Origin: an uncultured Tateyamaria sp.
GTDB lineage: Bacteria; Pseudomonadota; Alphaproteobacteria; Rhodobacterales; Rhodobacteraceae
Reading direction: 5' to 3'
Length of the DNA: 64,000 nt
Assembly (NCBI RefSeq): GCF_947496075.1
Contig: NZ_CANMBJ010000002.1
Coordinates: 496,001 to 560,000, forward strand
Position 1 is the stretch's first letter; each line of letters opens with the position of its first letter. The position numbers were made by a program, and so were the translations under genes. Below are positions 19,073 through 27,714 of this stretch, piece after piece. The notes under the pieces were generated by a model. It searched no databases and was not told the DNA's origin. It saw nothing but the letters and a program-made list of their open reading frames with translations.

Positions 19073-19377
19073 GGTGCAGCACGATCCCTCAATTGGGCCA
19101 CCAGCGCGCCGTTGTCCTCTTCCCACATTTTCCATGCCCGATACCCTTCGATCTGCGCCCGGGGTCCGGTGAGGTCACCTGCAAAATGCGCCTTAACCGC
19201 ATGGTAATGGCTCATGCAGCGTGCCCATTCGGTGGGCGACGGGAATTGCGTCTCGGCCGACACTTGGCACGCGTAGTAGAGGGACAGCAGCCGCATCAAT
19301 TCGGTCATCGGGATACCCGCAGGTTGTAGTGACTGTTGCCAGCCTAGCCACAAACCGGCAAATTCCGAGTAAATCAT
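19069..19377 (-). CDS. Hypothetical protein
   Basis: A 102-residue Trp- and Tyr-rich soluble protein if started at the ATG at 19377 (MIYSEFAGLWLG); a shorter start at MTELMRLL is possible. The frame remains open to 19722, but that part is antisense to the secreted-protein gene at 19477 and is not credible. It is convergent with the previous gene, with overlapping stops. Function is unknown and the start is uncertain. Confidence 0.5.
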   Translation of the reverse strand: MIYSEFAGLWLGWQQSLQPAGIPMTELMRLLSLYYACQVSAETQFPSPTEWARCMSHYHAVKAHFAGDLTGPRAQIEGYRAWKMWEEDNGALVAQLRDRAAP

Positions 19378-19476
19378 GCGTGCGGTGGTGTGATCCGCAA
19401 AAAAACTGGACTTGTGATCAGCCAAACGGCATCGTTTGCATAGATTTCGTGGTGTGTTGAAGGAACGAGGGAAGAT

Positions 19477-19764
19477 ATGCCATTCACCAAAGTGATGACA
19501 GCCGCTGCGGCCTTTGTGCTTCTCGGGGCAGGGGCGGCTCTGGCGCAGGATCAAGCCGGCCCCAAGATTTACGCCTTTCACAGCCAGCACAATTACTGCC
19601 CAACCGGTCTGCAACCCGTGACAATCGATGGCACCATCTGCTGTGGCCGTCCAAATCAGGACATCAGCTACCAACAGGCACTGGCCCACGCAGCGGCCAA
19701 GAAACGGCATCGCGTCCGTCAAAGCAGCTGCCCGGTTGGCACCAAGGGCTGCACGTTCAACTGA
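19477..19764 (+). CDS. Small secreted Cys-containing protein
   Basis: A 95-residue protein with a clear signal peptide (VMTAAAAFVLLGAGAALAQ). The mature peptide has five cysteines (YCPTG, ICCGR, SSCPVG, KGCTF) and a basic KKRHR patch. The Cys spacing suggests a disulfide-stabilised or metal-binding fold. It is followed by a strong terminator shared with cspA. The family is not recognised. Confidence 0.65.
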   Translation: MPFTKVMTAAAAFVLLGAGAALAQDQAGPKIYAFHSQHNYCPTGLQPVTIDGTICCGRPNQDISYQQALAHAAAKKRHRVRQSSCPVGTKGCTFN

Positions 19765-19784
19765 TCACCGCGTACATCAATGCA

Positions 19785-19813
19785 AGCGGCGCAGGATAGG
19801 CTCGTGCGCCGCT
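19785..19813. terminator. Bidirectional terminator between the secreted-protein gene and cspA
   Basis: A perfect 9-bp stem, AGCGGCGCA (19785-19793) with TGCGCCGCT (19805-19813) and an 11-base loop, lies between two convergent genes. A short T-rich tail follows on the plus strand. Confidence 0.65.
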
Positions 19814-19833
19814 TTGTCGTGTGTATCAGGGGG

Positions 19834-20040
19834 TCAGAGCAGTTTCAGCTCGCCAGCCATCTGGCGCCCATCCCTGCCTTCCAGCAGTTCGAAACTGACT
19901 TTTTGGTTGTCGGCCAGCCCGGTAAGCCCGGACCGTTCGACGGCTGAAATATGTACAAAAACGTCTTTGCCGCCCTCATCCGGAGCAATAAATCCGTAGC
20001 CTTTCGTGGTGTTGAACCACTTCACGGTGCCAGTTGGCAT
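19834..20040 (-). CDS. cspA: Cold-shock protein CspA family
   Basis: A 68-residue single cold-shock domain, an OB-fold RNA chaperone. Both RNA-binding motifs are visible: RNP1 as KGYGFIAPD and RNP2 as DVFVHISAVE, after GTVKWFN. A strong AGGAGG-type site (AGGAGGCACGGGAAC) precedes the ATG. It is usually induced by cold or stationary phase; no regulatory element was resolved in the leader. Confidence 0.93.
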   Translation of the reverse strand: MPTGTVKWFNTTKGYGFIAPDEGGKDVFVHISAVERSGLTGLADNQKVSFELLEGRDGRQMAGELKLL

Positions 20041-20230
20041 GTTCCCGTGCCTCCTTTACCTTGCAGTCTCCCCCAAACGCGGAACATCGTGCCAGGGGCC
20101 GTCATCGCGCCAGCAATATCCAGACGCTGCCGCCACTTAATGAGATTGCACTTATGGCGCGAAATTCAAGGTTGAGGGGTGTAATCCGCGCGGGTTGCCG
20201 CTTAATTCAACGCAAAGGGCAGAGGTGGAT

Positions 20231-20548
20231 ATGGAAATATACGGATTGAAAACATGCGACACCTGTCGCAAGGTGATCAAGGCGCTTCCAGAGGCGCGTT
20301 TTGTGGACGTGCGGGCCGATGGCGTACCGACCGATGTGATGGCTGCGGCCTTCGCCACGTTTGGCGACAAGTTGGTGAATACGCGGTCCACCACATGGCG
20401 CGGTCTGTCGGATGCTGAACGCCAGGGTACGCCGCAAGACTTGCTTGGAGCACACCCTACATTGATGAAACGGCCGTTGGTCGCTGATGGCGACACTCTG
20501 CACCTTGGATGGACCAAAGATGTGCAGGCGGCGCTCGGCGTGGCCTAG
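20231..20548 (+). CDS. ArsC/Spx-family (YffB-like) thioredoxin-fold protein
   Basis: A 105-residue protein of the arsenate-reductase-like Spx/YffB group. It starts MEIYGLKTCDTCRKV, with the family CxxC at residues 9-12, and has a conserved basic RPLV segment (MKRPLVADGD) near residue 80. YffB-type proteins are glutathione-dependent reductases of uncertain substrate; true arsenate reduction is not implied. I chose the ATG at 20231 because AGAGGTGG lies just upstream; the longer frame from 20195 adds an unconvincing N-terminus. It is convergent with the DoxX gene, overlapping by 4 bases. Confidence 0.82.
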   Translation: MEIYGLKTCDTCRKVIKALPEARFVDVRADGVPTDVMAAAFATFGDKLVNTRSTTWRGLSDAERQGTPQDLLGAHPTLMKRPLVADGDTLHLGWTKDVQAALGVA

Positions 20549-21108
20549 GCTTCGGCAAGCGCAGGTTTCGGGGCAAGGGCGCGGTCAAAGGACAGCGGCC
20601 CGGCCCCCTTGACCACCAGCACCAGCAGCAGGAACACCCACAATGAACGCTGGTCCATGATCAGGCTGTTTGATGGCGCATCGAACCACGCCCCCAAAAC
20701 CAGCCCGTCGCCCCATTTGTCATGGCCATTCAGGTCGGTCAGCGATTGCACCACGATGAAGCCAATCATCCCAAGCGACGCGAGGCGCGTCAGCAAACCC
20801 GCGATGATCAGCAAGGGCAATACGAATTCTGCAACCGTGCCTGCCGTGACCACAGCCCAGTGATACAGGCTCAGCTGGGTCACGTCGTAGCCCACATTCT
20901 CCATTACCTTGGGAAAGATCTGTGCATAGGCGCCCAGCGAAGGCTGGAAGATGCCAAAGATCCCGTCGCCCAGTTTTGTCATCCCGGAGACCCAGAAATA
21001 CACAGCAAGCACTGCGGCAAACAGGAAACGGGCCAACGTCGGCAGCAACCAGTCAGCGCGTTCAAGCGGGCCAAAGATCGCAGTATGTAGACGGGAAAGG
21101 GCGGTCAT
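20545..21108 (-). CDS. DoxX-family membrane protein of the bufferin operon
   Basis: A 187-residue membrane protein with four hydrophobic segments (for example FLFAAVLAVYFWVSG and FVLPLLIIAGLLT), matching the DoxX family. It is the last gene of a four-gene operon, 4 bases after bufC. Operons of DUF2282, DUF692, DUF2063 and DoxX genes are known as bufferin or gold-induced (gig) operons, where the DoxX protein is the membrane component of unclear role, perhaps redox or transport. Confidence 0.85.
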   Translation of the reverse strand: MTALSRLHTAIFGPLERADWLLPTLARFLFAAVLAVYFWVSGMTKLGDGIFGIFQPSLGAYAQIFPKVMENVGYDVTQLSLYHWAVVTAGTVAEFVLPLLIIAGLLTRLASLGMIGFIVVQSLTDLNGHDKWGDGLVLGAWFDAPSNSLIMDQRSLWVFLLLVLVVKGAGPLSFDRALAPKPALAEA

Positions 21109-21112
21109 TGGG

Positions 21113-21871
21113 TCATTCCTTTGGGGTGATCATGTCAGTAAGGGCGTTGTGCTGGATCAGAAGGGTCAGCAGCGGGCCAAGGTCGAATTCGGGGTCCATT
21201 TCCGTGGCCGCATCTACGGCCTCTTCCAATGTGGTATTTGCACGGATGGCACTCAGCCATGCGAATTGCGCGTCCGAGATAGCATGGCGTTCCGGGTCGA
21301 ATTCCGTGCGGGTCACCAATACAGACTGGGCAATCCCGCGCGGCTTCTGTGCGCCGTCTTCCATATTGTAGCGCCAGATATCAAGGATCGGCCAGCGGGA
21401 CGACAACACCTGCACGGCTGGGGCCAGCCTAAGGCGGGTGCGCATCAAGACATCGGGGGCGATTGCCCCCAGTCGGGCCGCGTCCAGCGGTGTACTGTCC
21501 GCCGCGTGATAGGATTGGCGCACCGCCAACTCCAATCTTGCGACATCCGAAAGATACCCGATATGGGCCAGCGGCTCGAACCTGTCGAGAAACGCAGGCA
21601 ACACATCTCCATAGTACATCATCAGCGGGGACGCAGGCGGATGTGCACGCGCAAACAGACGGGCCAGCTGGTCAAAATTCTGATCGCCCACCAGCTTCAC
21701 CAGAACCGGAAAACCAGTGCGCATTGCATCGATCAGGGCGACCGTCACGTTGTTGCGATACACCGAAAAGCGGCGGGTCGTTGGGCGCCCATCTCCGTCA
21801 GTCAGGCCATCTGGCACCGGACGGTCCGGATCAAGGATGGCCGCGCGAAAGTCGGTTTGCGAGGATGCCAT
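21113..21871 (-). CDS. bufC: BufC-like (DUF2063) partner of the DUF692 enzyme
   Basis: A 252-residue protein whose N-terminal half carries the DUF2063/HvfC-BufC landmarks: RFSVYRNNV near residue 33, FPVLVKLVGD near residue 50, LARLFARAHPP, and DVARLELAVRQSYHAAD. It is thought to recruit the precursor peptide to the DUF692 enzyme. The ATG at 21871 (MASSQTDF) sits 4 bases after the bufB stop; the longer frame to 22045 runs back into bufB and is spurious. Confidence 0.87.
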   Translation of the reverse strand: MASSQTDFRAAILDPDRPVPDGLTDGDGRPTTRRFSVYRNNVTVALIDAMRTGFPVLVKLVGDQNFDQLARLFARAHPPASPLMMYYGDVLPAFLDRFEPLAHIGYLSDVARLELAVRQSYHAADSTPLDAARLGAIAPDVLMRTRLRLAPAVQVLSSRWPILDIWRYNMEDGAQKPRGIAQSVLVTRTEFDPERHAISDAQFAWLSAIRANTTLEEAVDAATEMDPEFDLGPLLTLLIQHNALTDMITPKE

Positions 21872-21875
21872 GGCG

Positions 21876-22736
21876 CTACCCGGCGTTGATCGTGGCCAGC
21901 GCGGCCGCGGCACGGTCGGCTTCGGCGCGCAGGATGGGCCATTCTGGCACGTCATTGTCCCATTCAACAAGAACAGGGGCAGGACCCGTGCCTGACAGTG
22001 CATGATCCAGCAGGGCCCAAACAGGCTCTGCGGCCTCGCGCCCATGACTGTCGATCAACAGTGGCGCGCCATGATCATCCTCGTCTTCGTCATGGCCGCC
22101 AATATGGATTTCGCCGGCAGCTGACAGGGGATAGGCATCCAGATATGACTGCGGCGTGTAACCCAGATTGGTGGCCGAGATGAACACGTTGTTCACATCC
22201 AGCAGCAGGCCACAGCCTGTGCGGCGCACCAGTTCAGCAAGGAAATCCGTCTCGGACCACGTGCTTTCGGCAAAGGCAAGATAGCTCGACGGATTCTCAA
22301 GCAGCATCCGGCGGCCCAGTGCCTCTTGCACCTCGTCGATGTGATCCGCAACGCGGGTCAGGGTCGCGTCGGTATAGGGCAGGGGCAGCAGGTCATCCAG
22401 AAACTCGGCACCATGGGTGGACCACGCCAGATGCTCGGAAAAGCTGGCGGGTTCCAGCCAGCCGACAAGATGTTTCAAACGGGCAAGGTGATCCGGATCA
22501 AGGCGGCCTTCGCCACCGATCGACAGACCCACGCCATGCACAGAGATAGCAAAGTCATCACGTAGTGCGCGCAATTGAGCATGTGGGCGTCCACCGTCGC
22601 CCATGTAGTTTTCTGCGTGCACTTCGAGCCACTTGACGGGGCCGGGGGCGGTGCGCAGTTCGGTGAAATGCTGGGCTTTGTAGCCAACGCCGGGGGCGGA
22701 TGGCAGGCGAGGCGGTGTCAATGTCGCATCCAGCAT
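21876..22736 (-). CDS. bufB: BufB-like multinuclear iron-dependent oxidative enzyme (DUF692, MNIO)
   Basis: A 286-residue TIM-barrel enzyme of the DUF692/MNIO family, which uses two or three iron ions to modify Cys residues in precursor peptides. Seen are GVGYKAQHF at the start, [14 protein letters not shown], the metal-ligand segments [51 protein letters not shown] and [16 protein letters not shown] lies 7 bases before the ATG at 22736. It is separated from bufA by 76 bases containing a strong hairpin and is tightly followed by bufC. Confidence 0.9.
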   Translation of the reverse strand: MLDATLTPPRLPSAPGVGYKAQHFTELRTAPGPVKWLEVHAENYMGDGGRPHAQLRALRDDFAISVHGVGLSIGGEGRLDPDHLARLKHLVGWLEPASFSEHLAWSTHGAEFLDDLLPLPYTDATLTRVADHIDEVQEALGRRMLLENPSSYLAFAESTWSETDFLAELVRRTGCGLLLDVNNVFISATNLGYTPQSYLDAYPLSAAGEIHIGGHDEDEDDHGAPLLIDSHGREAAEPVWALLDHALSGTGPAPVLVEWDNDVPEWPILRAEADRAAAALATINAG

Positions 22737-22770
22737 GTCTGAGCCTCCAGAACGTCGTTGGAAACAGATG

Positions 22771-22794
22771 CGCCGGACCTGTTTAGGTCCGGCG
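22771..22794 (-). promoter_or_regulatory. Intercistronic hairpin between bufA and bufB
   Basis: A perfect 10-bp stem, CGCCGGACCT (22771-22780) with AGGTCCGGCG (22785-22794) and a 4-base loop, lies in the bufA-bufB gap with no U-run. It probably acts as a partial terminator or 3'-end stabiliser that lets the small precursor be made in excess over its modifying enzymes. Confidence 0.6.
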
Positions 22795-22812
22795 AAGGCG
22801 TGTGACGTCGCC

Positions 22813-23118
22813 TTATGCGGGCAGGTCGCGGCTGAGTTCTTCCAGCGAACCTTGACGCGGTGTGCCGTCGGCCAGTGCGGGCAGCTCGATTTCGGCACAT
22901 GTGCCTGCGTCAACAAGTGTCCAGGCGTTGCCCTGGTAATCTACAGTCGACGTGCCGGCGCAGGTGGTTCCAGCGCCTGCGGCACAGTCATTTTCGCCAG
23001 CCAGCGAAATGCCATAGCATTTCTCTTTGCCTGCAGCGGATGCAGTGGTTGTGGAATGTGCGGTCATTGCGGCAGCAACTGCGCCAACAATCGCAACGGA
23101 TTTCATCGTCTTCGACAT
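22813..23118 (-). CDS. bufA1: BufA1-like bufferin precursor (DUF2282)
   Basis: A 101-residue exported precursor. The signal peptide runs to about residue 29 ([14 protein letters not shown] ... ASAAG). The mature peptide has four cysteines at residues 34, 45, 53 and 74, in the DUF2282 contexts [18 protein letters not shown] and GTC. In characterised bufferins the MNIO enzyme converts Cys residues to thiooxazole rings that chelate copper. The ATG at 23118 has AAGGGA upstream; the frame could extend to a TTG at 23124. It is first gene of the operon, so the promoter lies in 23119-23235. Confidence 0.87.
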   Translation of the reverse strand: MSKTMKSVAIVGAVAAAMTAHSTTTASAAGKEKCYGISLAGENDCAAGAGTTCAGTSTVDYQGNAWTLVDAGTCAEIELPALADGTPRQGSLEELSRDLPA

Positions 23119-23235
23119 CTTCAACGTCCCTTTCGGATATCGGTTACAGTACGGTCGTGAGCCTTACATAGGTCGGCTTGGATGGAAGTTACCACTCACG
23201 AGCCGGTGTGTCACAGAGCCGTTATCACTTGTTAG

Positions 23236-23268
23236 AAAAAGGGCCGAAATCCACGCAGATTTCGGCCC
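23236..23268 (-). terminator. Intrinsic terminator of thrS
   Basis: An 11-bp perfect stem, GGGCCGAAATC (23241-23251) with GATTTCGGCCC (23258-23268), is followed on the minus strand by five T residues (complement of 23236-23240). It lies 41 bases after the thrS stop and isolates thrS from the bufferin operon. Confidence 0.85.
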
Positions 23269-23309
23269 AATTGTTGCAATGCGGTGTGCAGATGTTGCAG
23301 ACGCAGGTG

Positions 23310-25268
23310 TCAGCGCATGTCCGGTGGCGTGGCATCGACGCCAAGTTGCGCCGCAACCTCTGCCAAAGGATGCACACTTGTCCGCTTCTCGCCTAGGCGT
23401 CTGACGGACACGGTCTTTTCCTCGACCTCGCGCGCACCGACAGCAAGAATGACCGGCACCTTGCCGACAGAGTGTTCGCGGACCTTGTAGTTGATCTTTT
23501 CGTTGCGAATATCGGCTTCGGCCCGCACGCCCGCCGCGCGCAAGGTCTCGACAACCTCTGCCACGTAATCGTCCGCCTCAGACGTGATCGACGCAACGAC
23601 GACTTGGCGCGGGGCCAGCCAGAAGGGCAGCTTGCCCGCGTGTTCCTCAATCATGATGCCCACGAACCGTTCGAAGGATCCAAGGCAGGCGCGGTGCAGC
23701 ATATAGGGGCGCTGCTTGCTGCCATCGGCGGCGATATAGGTGGCTCCTAGTCGCTCGGGCAAGTTCGGGTCGACCTGGAACGTGCCGCACTGCCAGACCC
23801 GTCCGATGGCGTCAGTAAGGTAGAAATCCAGCTTGGGGCCATAAAAAGCCCCGTCACCCGGCTCCGGCGTAAACTCGCGACCGGTCGCCTTGATCGCACC
23901 TTCAAGCGCGCCTTCGACGTGATCCCAGCTTTCATCGCTGCCAACGCGCTTTTCGGGGCGTGTGGCGAATTTGATCTCGAACTTCTCGAAACCCAGATCG
24001 GCATAGACCTCGGCGAGGTAATTGATGAACTTGGCGCATTCATCTTCGATCTGATCTTCGGTGCAGAAGATGTGGCCATCATCCTGCGTGAAACCGCGCA
24101 CGCGCATGATGCCATGCAGCGCACCCGAAGGTTCATAGCGTGAACATGATCCGAATTCGGCCAACCGCAGCGGCAGGTCGCGATAGGATTTGAGACCTTG
24201 ATTAAACACCTGCACATGGCAGGGGCAGTTCATCGGCTTGAGCGCGTTGACCGCCTTTTCCTTGGCATGTTCCTCTTCGACCTCGACGATAAACATGTGC
24301 TCTTGGTACTTGTCCCAGTGCCCCGAAGCTTCCCAGAGCTTGCGGTCAACGACTTGGGGCGTGTTGATCTCTCTATAGCCACCTGCGCGTTGTTTGCGGC
24401 GCATGTAGTCCTGCAACTCGGTATAGATCGTCCAGCCGTTTGGGTGCCAGAAAACCTGGCCGGGGGCTTCTTCCTGCATGTGGAACAGGTCCATCTCGCG
24501 GCCCAGCTTGCGGTGATCGCGCTTGGCGGCTTCCTCCAGCATGTTCAGATGGGCACGCAGCTTTTCCTTGCCGGTAAAGGCCACGCCATAGATGCGCTGC
24601 AACATCGCACGGTCGGAATCCCCGCGCCAATAGGCACCTGCGATGGACATCAGCTTGAATGCATCACCCGGCACCTGACCGGTGTGCTGCAAGTGCGGCC
24701 CGCGACACAGGTCCTGCCAGTCGCCATGCCAGTACATGCGCAGCGGTTCATCACCCGGAATGCTCTCGATCAGCTCGACCTTGTAGGGCTCGCCCCGGTC
24801 CTCGTAATACTTGATCGCCACATCGCGGTCCCAAACCTCGGTGGTGACGAGATCGCGCTTGTTGATGATCTCCTTCATCTTCTTCTCGATGAGGCCGAGG
24901 TCATCCGGGGTAAACGGCTCTTCCCGGTCAAAATCGTAGTACCAGCCGTTCTCGATCACTGGCCCGATGGTGACCTTGGTGTCGGGCCAGATTTCCTGCA
25001 CGGCACGTGCCATGATGTGCGCCAGATCGTGGCGGACCAGCTCATTGGCCTGCGCTTCATCCTGCATGGTGTGGATGGCGACCTGTGCATCGGCATCAAT
25101 GGGCCATTGCAAGTCCCAGTGCTGACCATCGACGGTCGCACTGATGGCTTTCTTGGACAGGCTCTTGGAAATACTCTCGGCCACGGCGGCAGGGGTTACG
25201 CCCGCGTCATAGGCGCGCGCATTGCCATCGGGAAAGGTAAGGGAAATCTGGTGCTGATCTTTGGCCAT
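23310..25268 (-). CDS. thrS: Threonine--tRNA ligase
   Basis: A 652-residue class II aminoacyl-tRNA synthetase. Domains in order: TGS (about 1-65), the editing/SAD region with [16 protein letters not shown] (about 80-190), the catalytic core with zinc-site elements [11 protein letters not shown] and [21 protein letters not shown] (motif 2), and motif 3 in [14 protein letters not shown]. The C-terminal anticodon-binding domain starts near [11 protein letters not shown]. Length is normal. It is followed by a strong intrinsic terminator. Confidence 0.97.
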   Translation of the reverse strand: MAKDQHQISLTFPDGNARAYDAGVTPAAVAESISKSLSKKAISATVDGQHWDLQWPIDADAQVAIHTMQDEAQANELVRHDLAHIMARAVQEIWPDTKVTIGPVIENGWYYDFDREEPFTPDDLGLIEKKMKEIINKRDLVTTEVWDRDVAIKYYEDRGEPYKVELIESIPGDEPLRMYWHGDWQDLCRGPHLQHTGQVPGDAFKLMSIAGAYWRGDSDRAMLQRIYGVAFTGKEKLRAHLNMLEEAAKRDHRKLGREMDLFHMQEEAPGQVFWHPNGWTIYTELQDYMRRKQRAGGYREINTPQVVDRKLWEASGHWDKYQEHMFIVEVEEEHAKEKAVNALKPMNCPCHVQVFNQGLKSYRDLPLRLAEFGSCSRYEPSGALHGIMRVRGFTQDDGHIFCTEDQIEDECAKFINYLAEVYADLGFEKFEIKFATRPEKRVGSDESWDHVEGALEGAIKATGREFTPEPGDGAFYGPKLDFYLTDAIGRVWQCGTFQVDPNLPERLGATYIAADGSKQRPYMLHRACLGSFERFVGIMIEEHAGKLPFWLAPRQVVVASITSEADDYVAEVVETLRAAGVRAEADIRNEKINYKVREHSVGKVPVILAVGAREVEEKTVSVRRLGEKRTSVHPLAEVAAQLGVDATPPDMR

Positions 25269-25538
25269 ATCGGCATCCTCGTCAGTTTGGCGCCCACGGA
25301 ACGCCCGGTTGCTAGGTTATGTCATAAGGCGATGTGACAGGGTGGGCCGATGTCGTCAAGGTTCATGGCGCAAGCGCCGCCACATTTTGAGGCGCCATTT
25401 GTCCGGCATACAAAGGCATGCCGAGAAAACGACAAAAAACTGTCGATTTGCGACGGTTTGCACTGGACGCGCGGACGCGAATCCTTAATTACAAGGGTGT
25501 TCACTATCGGAAACTTCTGATCGCGAGAGGAACGCGCA

Positions 25539-25751
25539 GTGCCCAAGTACAACAAGACGTTTGAGTTGTCCGTTGAAGACCTGGACCTGATCGAGGATGC
25601 GTTGCGCGCGTCCAAAAACGCTTCTATCAATGACGACCTTGCCGAAAAGGCCGCCAATGACAACGTCCGCCAGATCCATGATCTGTTGGGGCGGTTGCAC
25701 AATCAAAAGACATTCTACCGCCCCGCCAAAGGGCCTTATGTCGGCGGCTGA
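25539..25751 (+). CDS. Small conserved hypothetical protein
   Basis: A 70-residue soluble, mostly helical, charged protein (LSVEDLDLIEDALRAS near the start) ending in a Gly/Pro tail. GAGAGGAACGCGCAG precedes the ATG. I recall such short proteins as conserved in Rhodobacteraceae but of unknown function. Its 3' end overlaps the convergent GNAT gene by 16 bases. Confidence 0.65.
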   Translation: MPKYNKTFELSVEDLDLIEDALRASKNASINDDLAEKAANDNVRQIHDLLGRLHNQKTFYRPAKGPYVGG

Positions 25752-26200
25752 TCCAGCCGCAGGCTGAAACGTGGGCCTGTGCCACTGCGGCGCAGGAACC
25801 CCTCGCGTTCATAGAAGCGTCCGGCCTTGCGATTGTCGGGATGCGTGCCCACGGTCATGAAACTGCAATCTTGCTCTCGCGCTTCTGCCTGACAGGCGCG
25901 CACAAGCGCTGCGCCGACACCGTTGCCCCGTGCATCTCGGCAAACAAACAGGTGGTGCATGTCCATTCCGCGCACGCCGAATTGCAATTGCGCCATGGGC
26001 AAAAGAGCGGCATAACCCAATAATTGCGATCCGCCATCGGCCACCAGAACTGTGGCCCATGGGTGTGGTCCCAGCGCATCGCGGGCCAAGCGTTCCGCGT
26101 CAATATCCGGCACATCGTCGTGGCACGTGGCCAAGCCGTTGATCATGGTCACGACCTCCGGCACGTCGTCCTCGGTCATCTTTCGTATGGTGATGGGCAT
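25736..26200 (-). CDS. GNAT family N-acetyltransferase
   Basis: A 154-residue GNAT acyltransferase. The acetyl-CoA-binding motif A is seen as DARGNGVGAALV (R/Q-x-x-G-x-G/A type) near residue 92, after the MDMHHLFV strand. A late RKAGRFYEREGF supplies the conserved Tyr that protonates the CoA thiolate. The substrate is unknown. I chose the ATG at 26200 because AGGAGG lies 6 bases upstream; the frame remains open to 26335 without support. Confidence 0.85.
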   Translation of the reverse strand: MPITIRKMTEDDVPEVVTMINGLATCHDDVPDIDAERLARDALGPHPWATVLVADGGSQLLGYAALLPMAQLQFGVRGMDMHHLFVCRDARGNGVGAALVRACQAEAREQDCSFMTVGTHPDNRKAGRFYEREGFLRRSGTGPRFSLRLDQPPT

Positions 26201-26248
26201 CTCTGCCTCCTTCCTTTCAAACGCGCCGCGTTCGGGAAGGCAGGGGAA

Positions 26249-26268
26249 AAGCCGCTCGAACGCGGCTT
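26249..26268. terminator. Hairpin upstream of the GNAT gene / downstream of MAPEG
   Basis: The arms AAGCCGC (26249-26255) and GCGGCTT (26262-26268) form a 7-bp stem with T-runs on both sides (four Ts on the minus strand). It probably ends the minus-strand ArsR-MAPEG transcript before the GNAT gene. Confidence 0.55.
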
Positions 26269-26398
26269 TGGGTGGGCTAAGCAGGCACACCAAAAGCACG
26301 CAGGGAATGCGTGCCATAGTAATACTGATGTGCAATGCGGTTGATCATGGGGGCACTGAAACCGGCAAATCCGCGCCCGTCAAGGGCGCGGACCGGCA

Positions 26399-26815
26399 TT
26401 AAGCGGCAAAAAATGCCCAGGCCATCACTAGGCAACACAGCCAGCCGCCGGTAAAGATCAGCGGTCGGGCCGGGAAACCGGCCGTTCCGGTGATGTATCC
26501 CACCGCATGGGCCACGCGCAGCAGCAGGAATGCCACGCTTGTCCACACTGTCAGGGCGGTGAAGCCGTCAACCCGATCTAGCAGAAGCACCAGGATGGCA
26601 AAGGGAACCGATTGCTCAAGCAGGTTCAGATGAGCTCGGTACGCACGGCGGACCCAGGGGCGGTGTACATTCGGATCCGGTGGGATGATGAAGCCATCGG
26701 GCGCATCTGCCGGGATTGACCCTTCGGGCGCTGTATTGACCCCGATGATGTACGGAATCCACAGGGACGCTGCCATCACGGCCAGCACGCCCAGGATGAT
26801 AAGCTCGGTTGCCAT
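26399..26815 (-). CDS. MAPEG family membrane protein
   Basis: A 138-residue protein with about four transmembrane helices. The family landmarks are the loop RPWVRRAYRAHLNLLE and QSVPFAIL, followed by RVAHAVGYITG and a final hydrophobic helix. MAPEG proteins include microsomal-type glutathione transferases; bacterial members are mostly uncharacterised. It starts 3 bases after the stop of the ArsR-SRPBCC fusion, so the two are co-transcribed. Confidence 0.82.
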   Translation of the reverse strand: MATELIILGVLAVMAASLWIPYIIGVNTAPEGSIPADAPDGFIIPPDPNVHRPWVRRAYRAHLNLLEQSVPFAILVLLLDRVDGFTALTVWTSVAFLLLRVAHAVGYITGTAGFPARPLIFTGGWLCCLVMAWAFFAA

Positions 26816-26818
26816 CTC

Positions 26819-27592
26819 CTACGCCTCCGCCGCGTCCATGGGGCCGATATGGGCATCCTCGCCTGTCTCAAGCCAGGTTTTCAGGCCAGCCGCCCAGCGC
26901 ACCCATCCATCCGCGACACCCTCGCCGGGCACGGCAGGTACACCCAGATCATAATGCTCGATGGTCAGACGGATGAACTCCCCTTCGTTCCGCAGCAGAT
27001 AGATGACGCGGCTGGCGGGAATGTCTGCGGTGGGGTCCCAATGCGGCTCGAATGTCCATTCCTGGCGGCTTTTCGGGTCGGATGACAGCAGCCGGTTGGT
27101 CAGCATGGGCGATCCATCGGGAAGGTGCATGGTGATCGCATCACCGTTGCGTGTCGCCTTGCTGCAGATGAAGTGGTAATGCGGGATCGCATCTTCATCC
27201 AGCAGCACATCCCACAAACGGTCCTGCGTGGTCTTGATATACGTCTCCATCACGAAATCGGGTTTCGACATCTCGGGGTCTCCTTCGTCTTCAAGCTGAT
27301 ATTTGAGGTCGAGTACCGCTCGGGCCGCAGGTTTGACCCGATAGGGGTCGATCCAGCGGTCAATCGCTTCCTGCAGGGGCAGGGCGTTGAGGTAGTGGTG
27401 CTTGAAGCGCCCCACCTTTTTCGTGGTGATCAGTCCAGCCTCTTCCAGAACACCCAGATGCTTCATGACACCGAACCGGGTCATGTCGAGCAGCCCCTGC
27501 AAATCCTGCAGGGTCTGACCGTCGCGGTCGCGCAGGCTGTCCAGCAGCGTGCGGCGGGCGGGGTCTGACAAGGCTTTGAACAGATCATCCAT
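26819..27592 (-). CDS. ArsR-type winged helix fused to an SRPBCC (AHSA1-like) domain
   Basis: A 257-residue fusion. Residues 1-95 are an ArsR winged helix (FKALSDPARRTLLDSL, TRFGVMKHLGVLEEAGLI). Residues about 110-245 are an SRPBCC/AHSA1 ligand pocket (YIKTTQDRLWDVLLDEDAIPHYHF, later RLTIEHYDL and WAAGLKTWLETGE). Such fusions probably sense a hydrophobic small molecule in the SRPBCC cavity and derepress neighbours. It is divergent from the hydrolase operon at 27715, with overlapping palindromes in between, and is followed by MAPEG. Confidence 0.87.
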   Translation of the reverse strand: MDDLFKALSDPARRTLLDSLRDRDGQTLQDLQGLLDMTRFGVMKHLGVLEEAGLITTKKVGRFKHHYLNALPLQEAIDRWIDPYRVKPAARAVLDLKYQLEDEGDPEMSKPDFVMETYIKTTQDRLWDVLLDEDAIPHYHFICSKATRNGDAITMHLPDGSPMLTNRLLSSDPKSRQEWTFEPHWDPTADIPASRVIYLLRNEGEFIRLTIEHYDLGVPAVPGEGVADGWVRWAAGLKTWLETGEDAHIGPMDAAEA

Positions 27593-27605
27593 GGGAGTCC
27601 TATAT

Positions 27606-27639
27606 GTGATTATTTAGTCACGTGACAAGATGGTCACGT
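27606..27639. promoter_or_regulatory. Candidate operator of the ArsR-SRPBCC regulator
   Basis: Overlapping dyads occupy the divergent intergenic region. GTGA-N8-TCAC is at 27606-27621, GTCACGTGAC is a perfect palindrome at 27617-27626, and ACGTGAC-N6-GTCACGT is a perfect inverted repeat at 27620-27639. The position, 14 bases from the regulator start and about 75 from the hydrolase start, fits control of both. Confidence 0.6.
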
Positions 27640-27714
27640 ATAAAAATCCCCCAGCGTCAGGATGGACAGATGCGGCGTGCTTGCAGATGATCCGCCAAAC
27701 GAAGAGGAGGGGAC

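Noticed and set aside
19378-19722. N-terminal extension of the hypothetical protein at 19069-19377
   Set aside because: It is antisense to a secreted protein with a clear signal peptide and reads as non-protein sequence.
24198-25337. 379-residue plus-strand frame over thrS
   Set aside because: Antisense to thrS, which is unambiguous by class II synthetase motifs.
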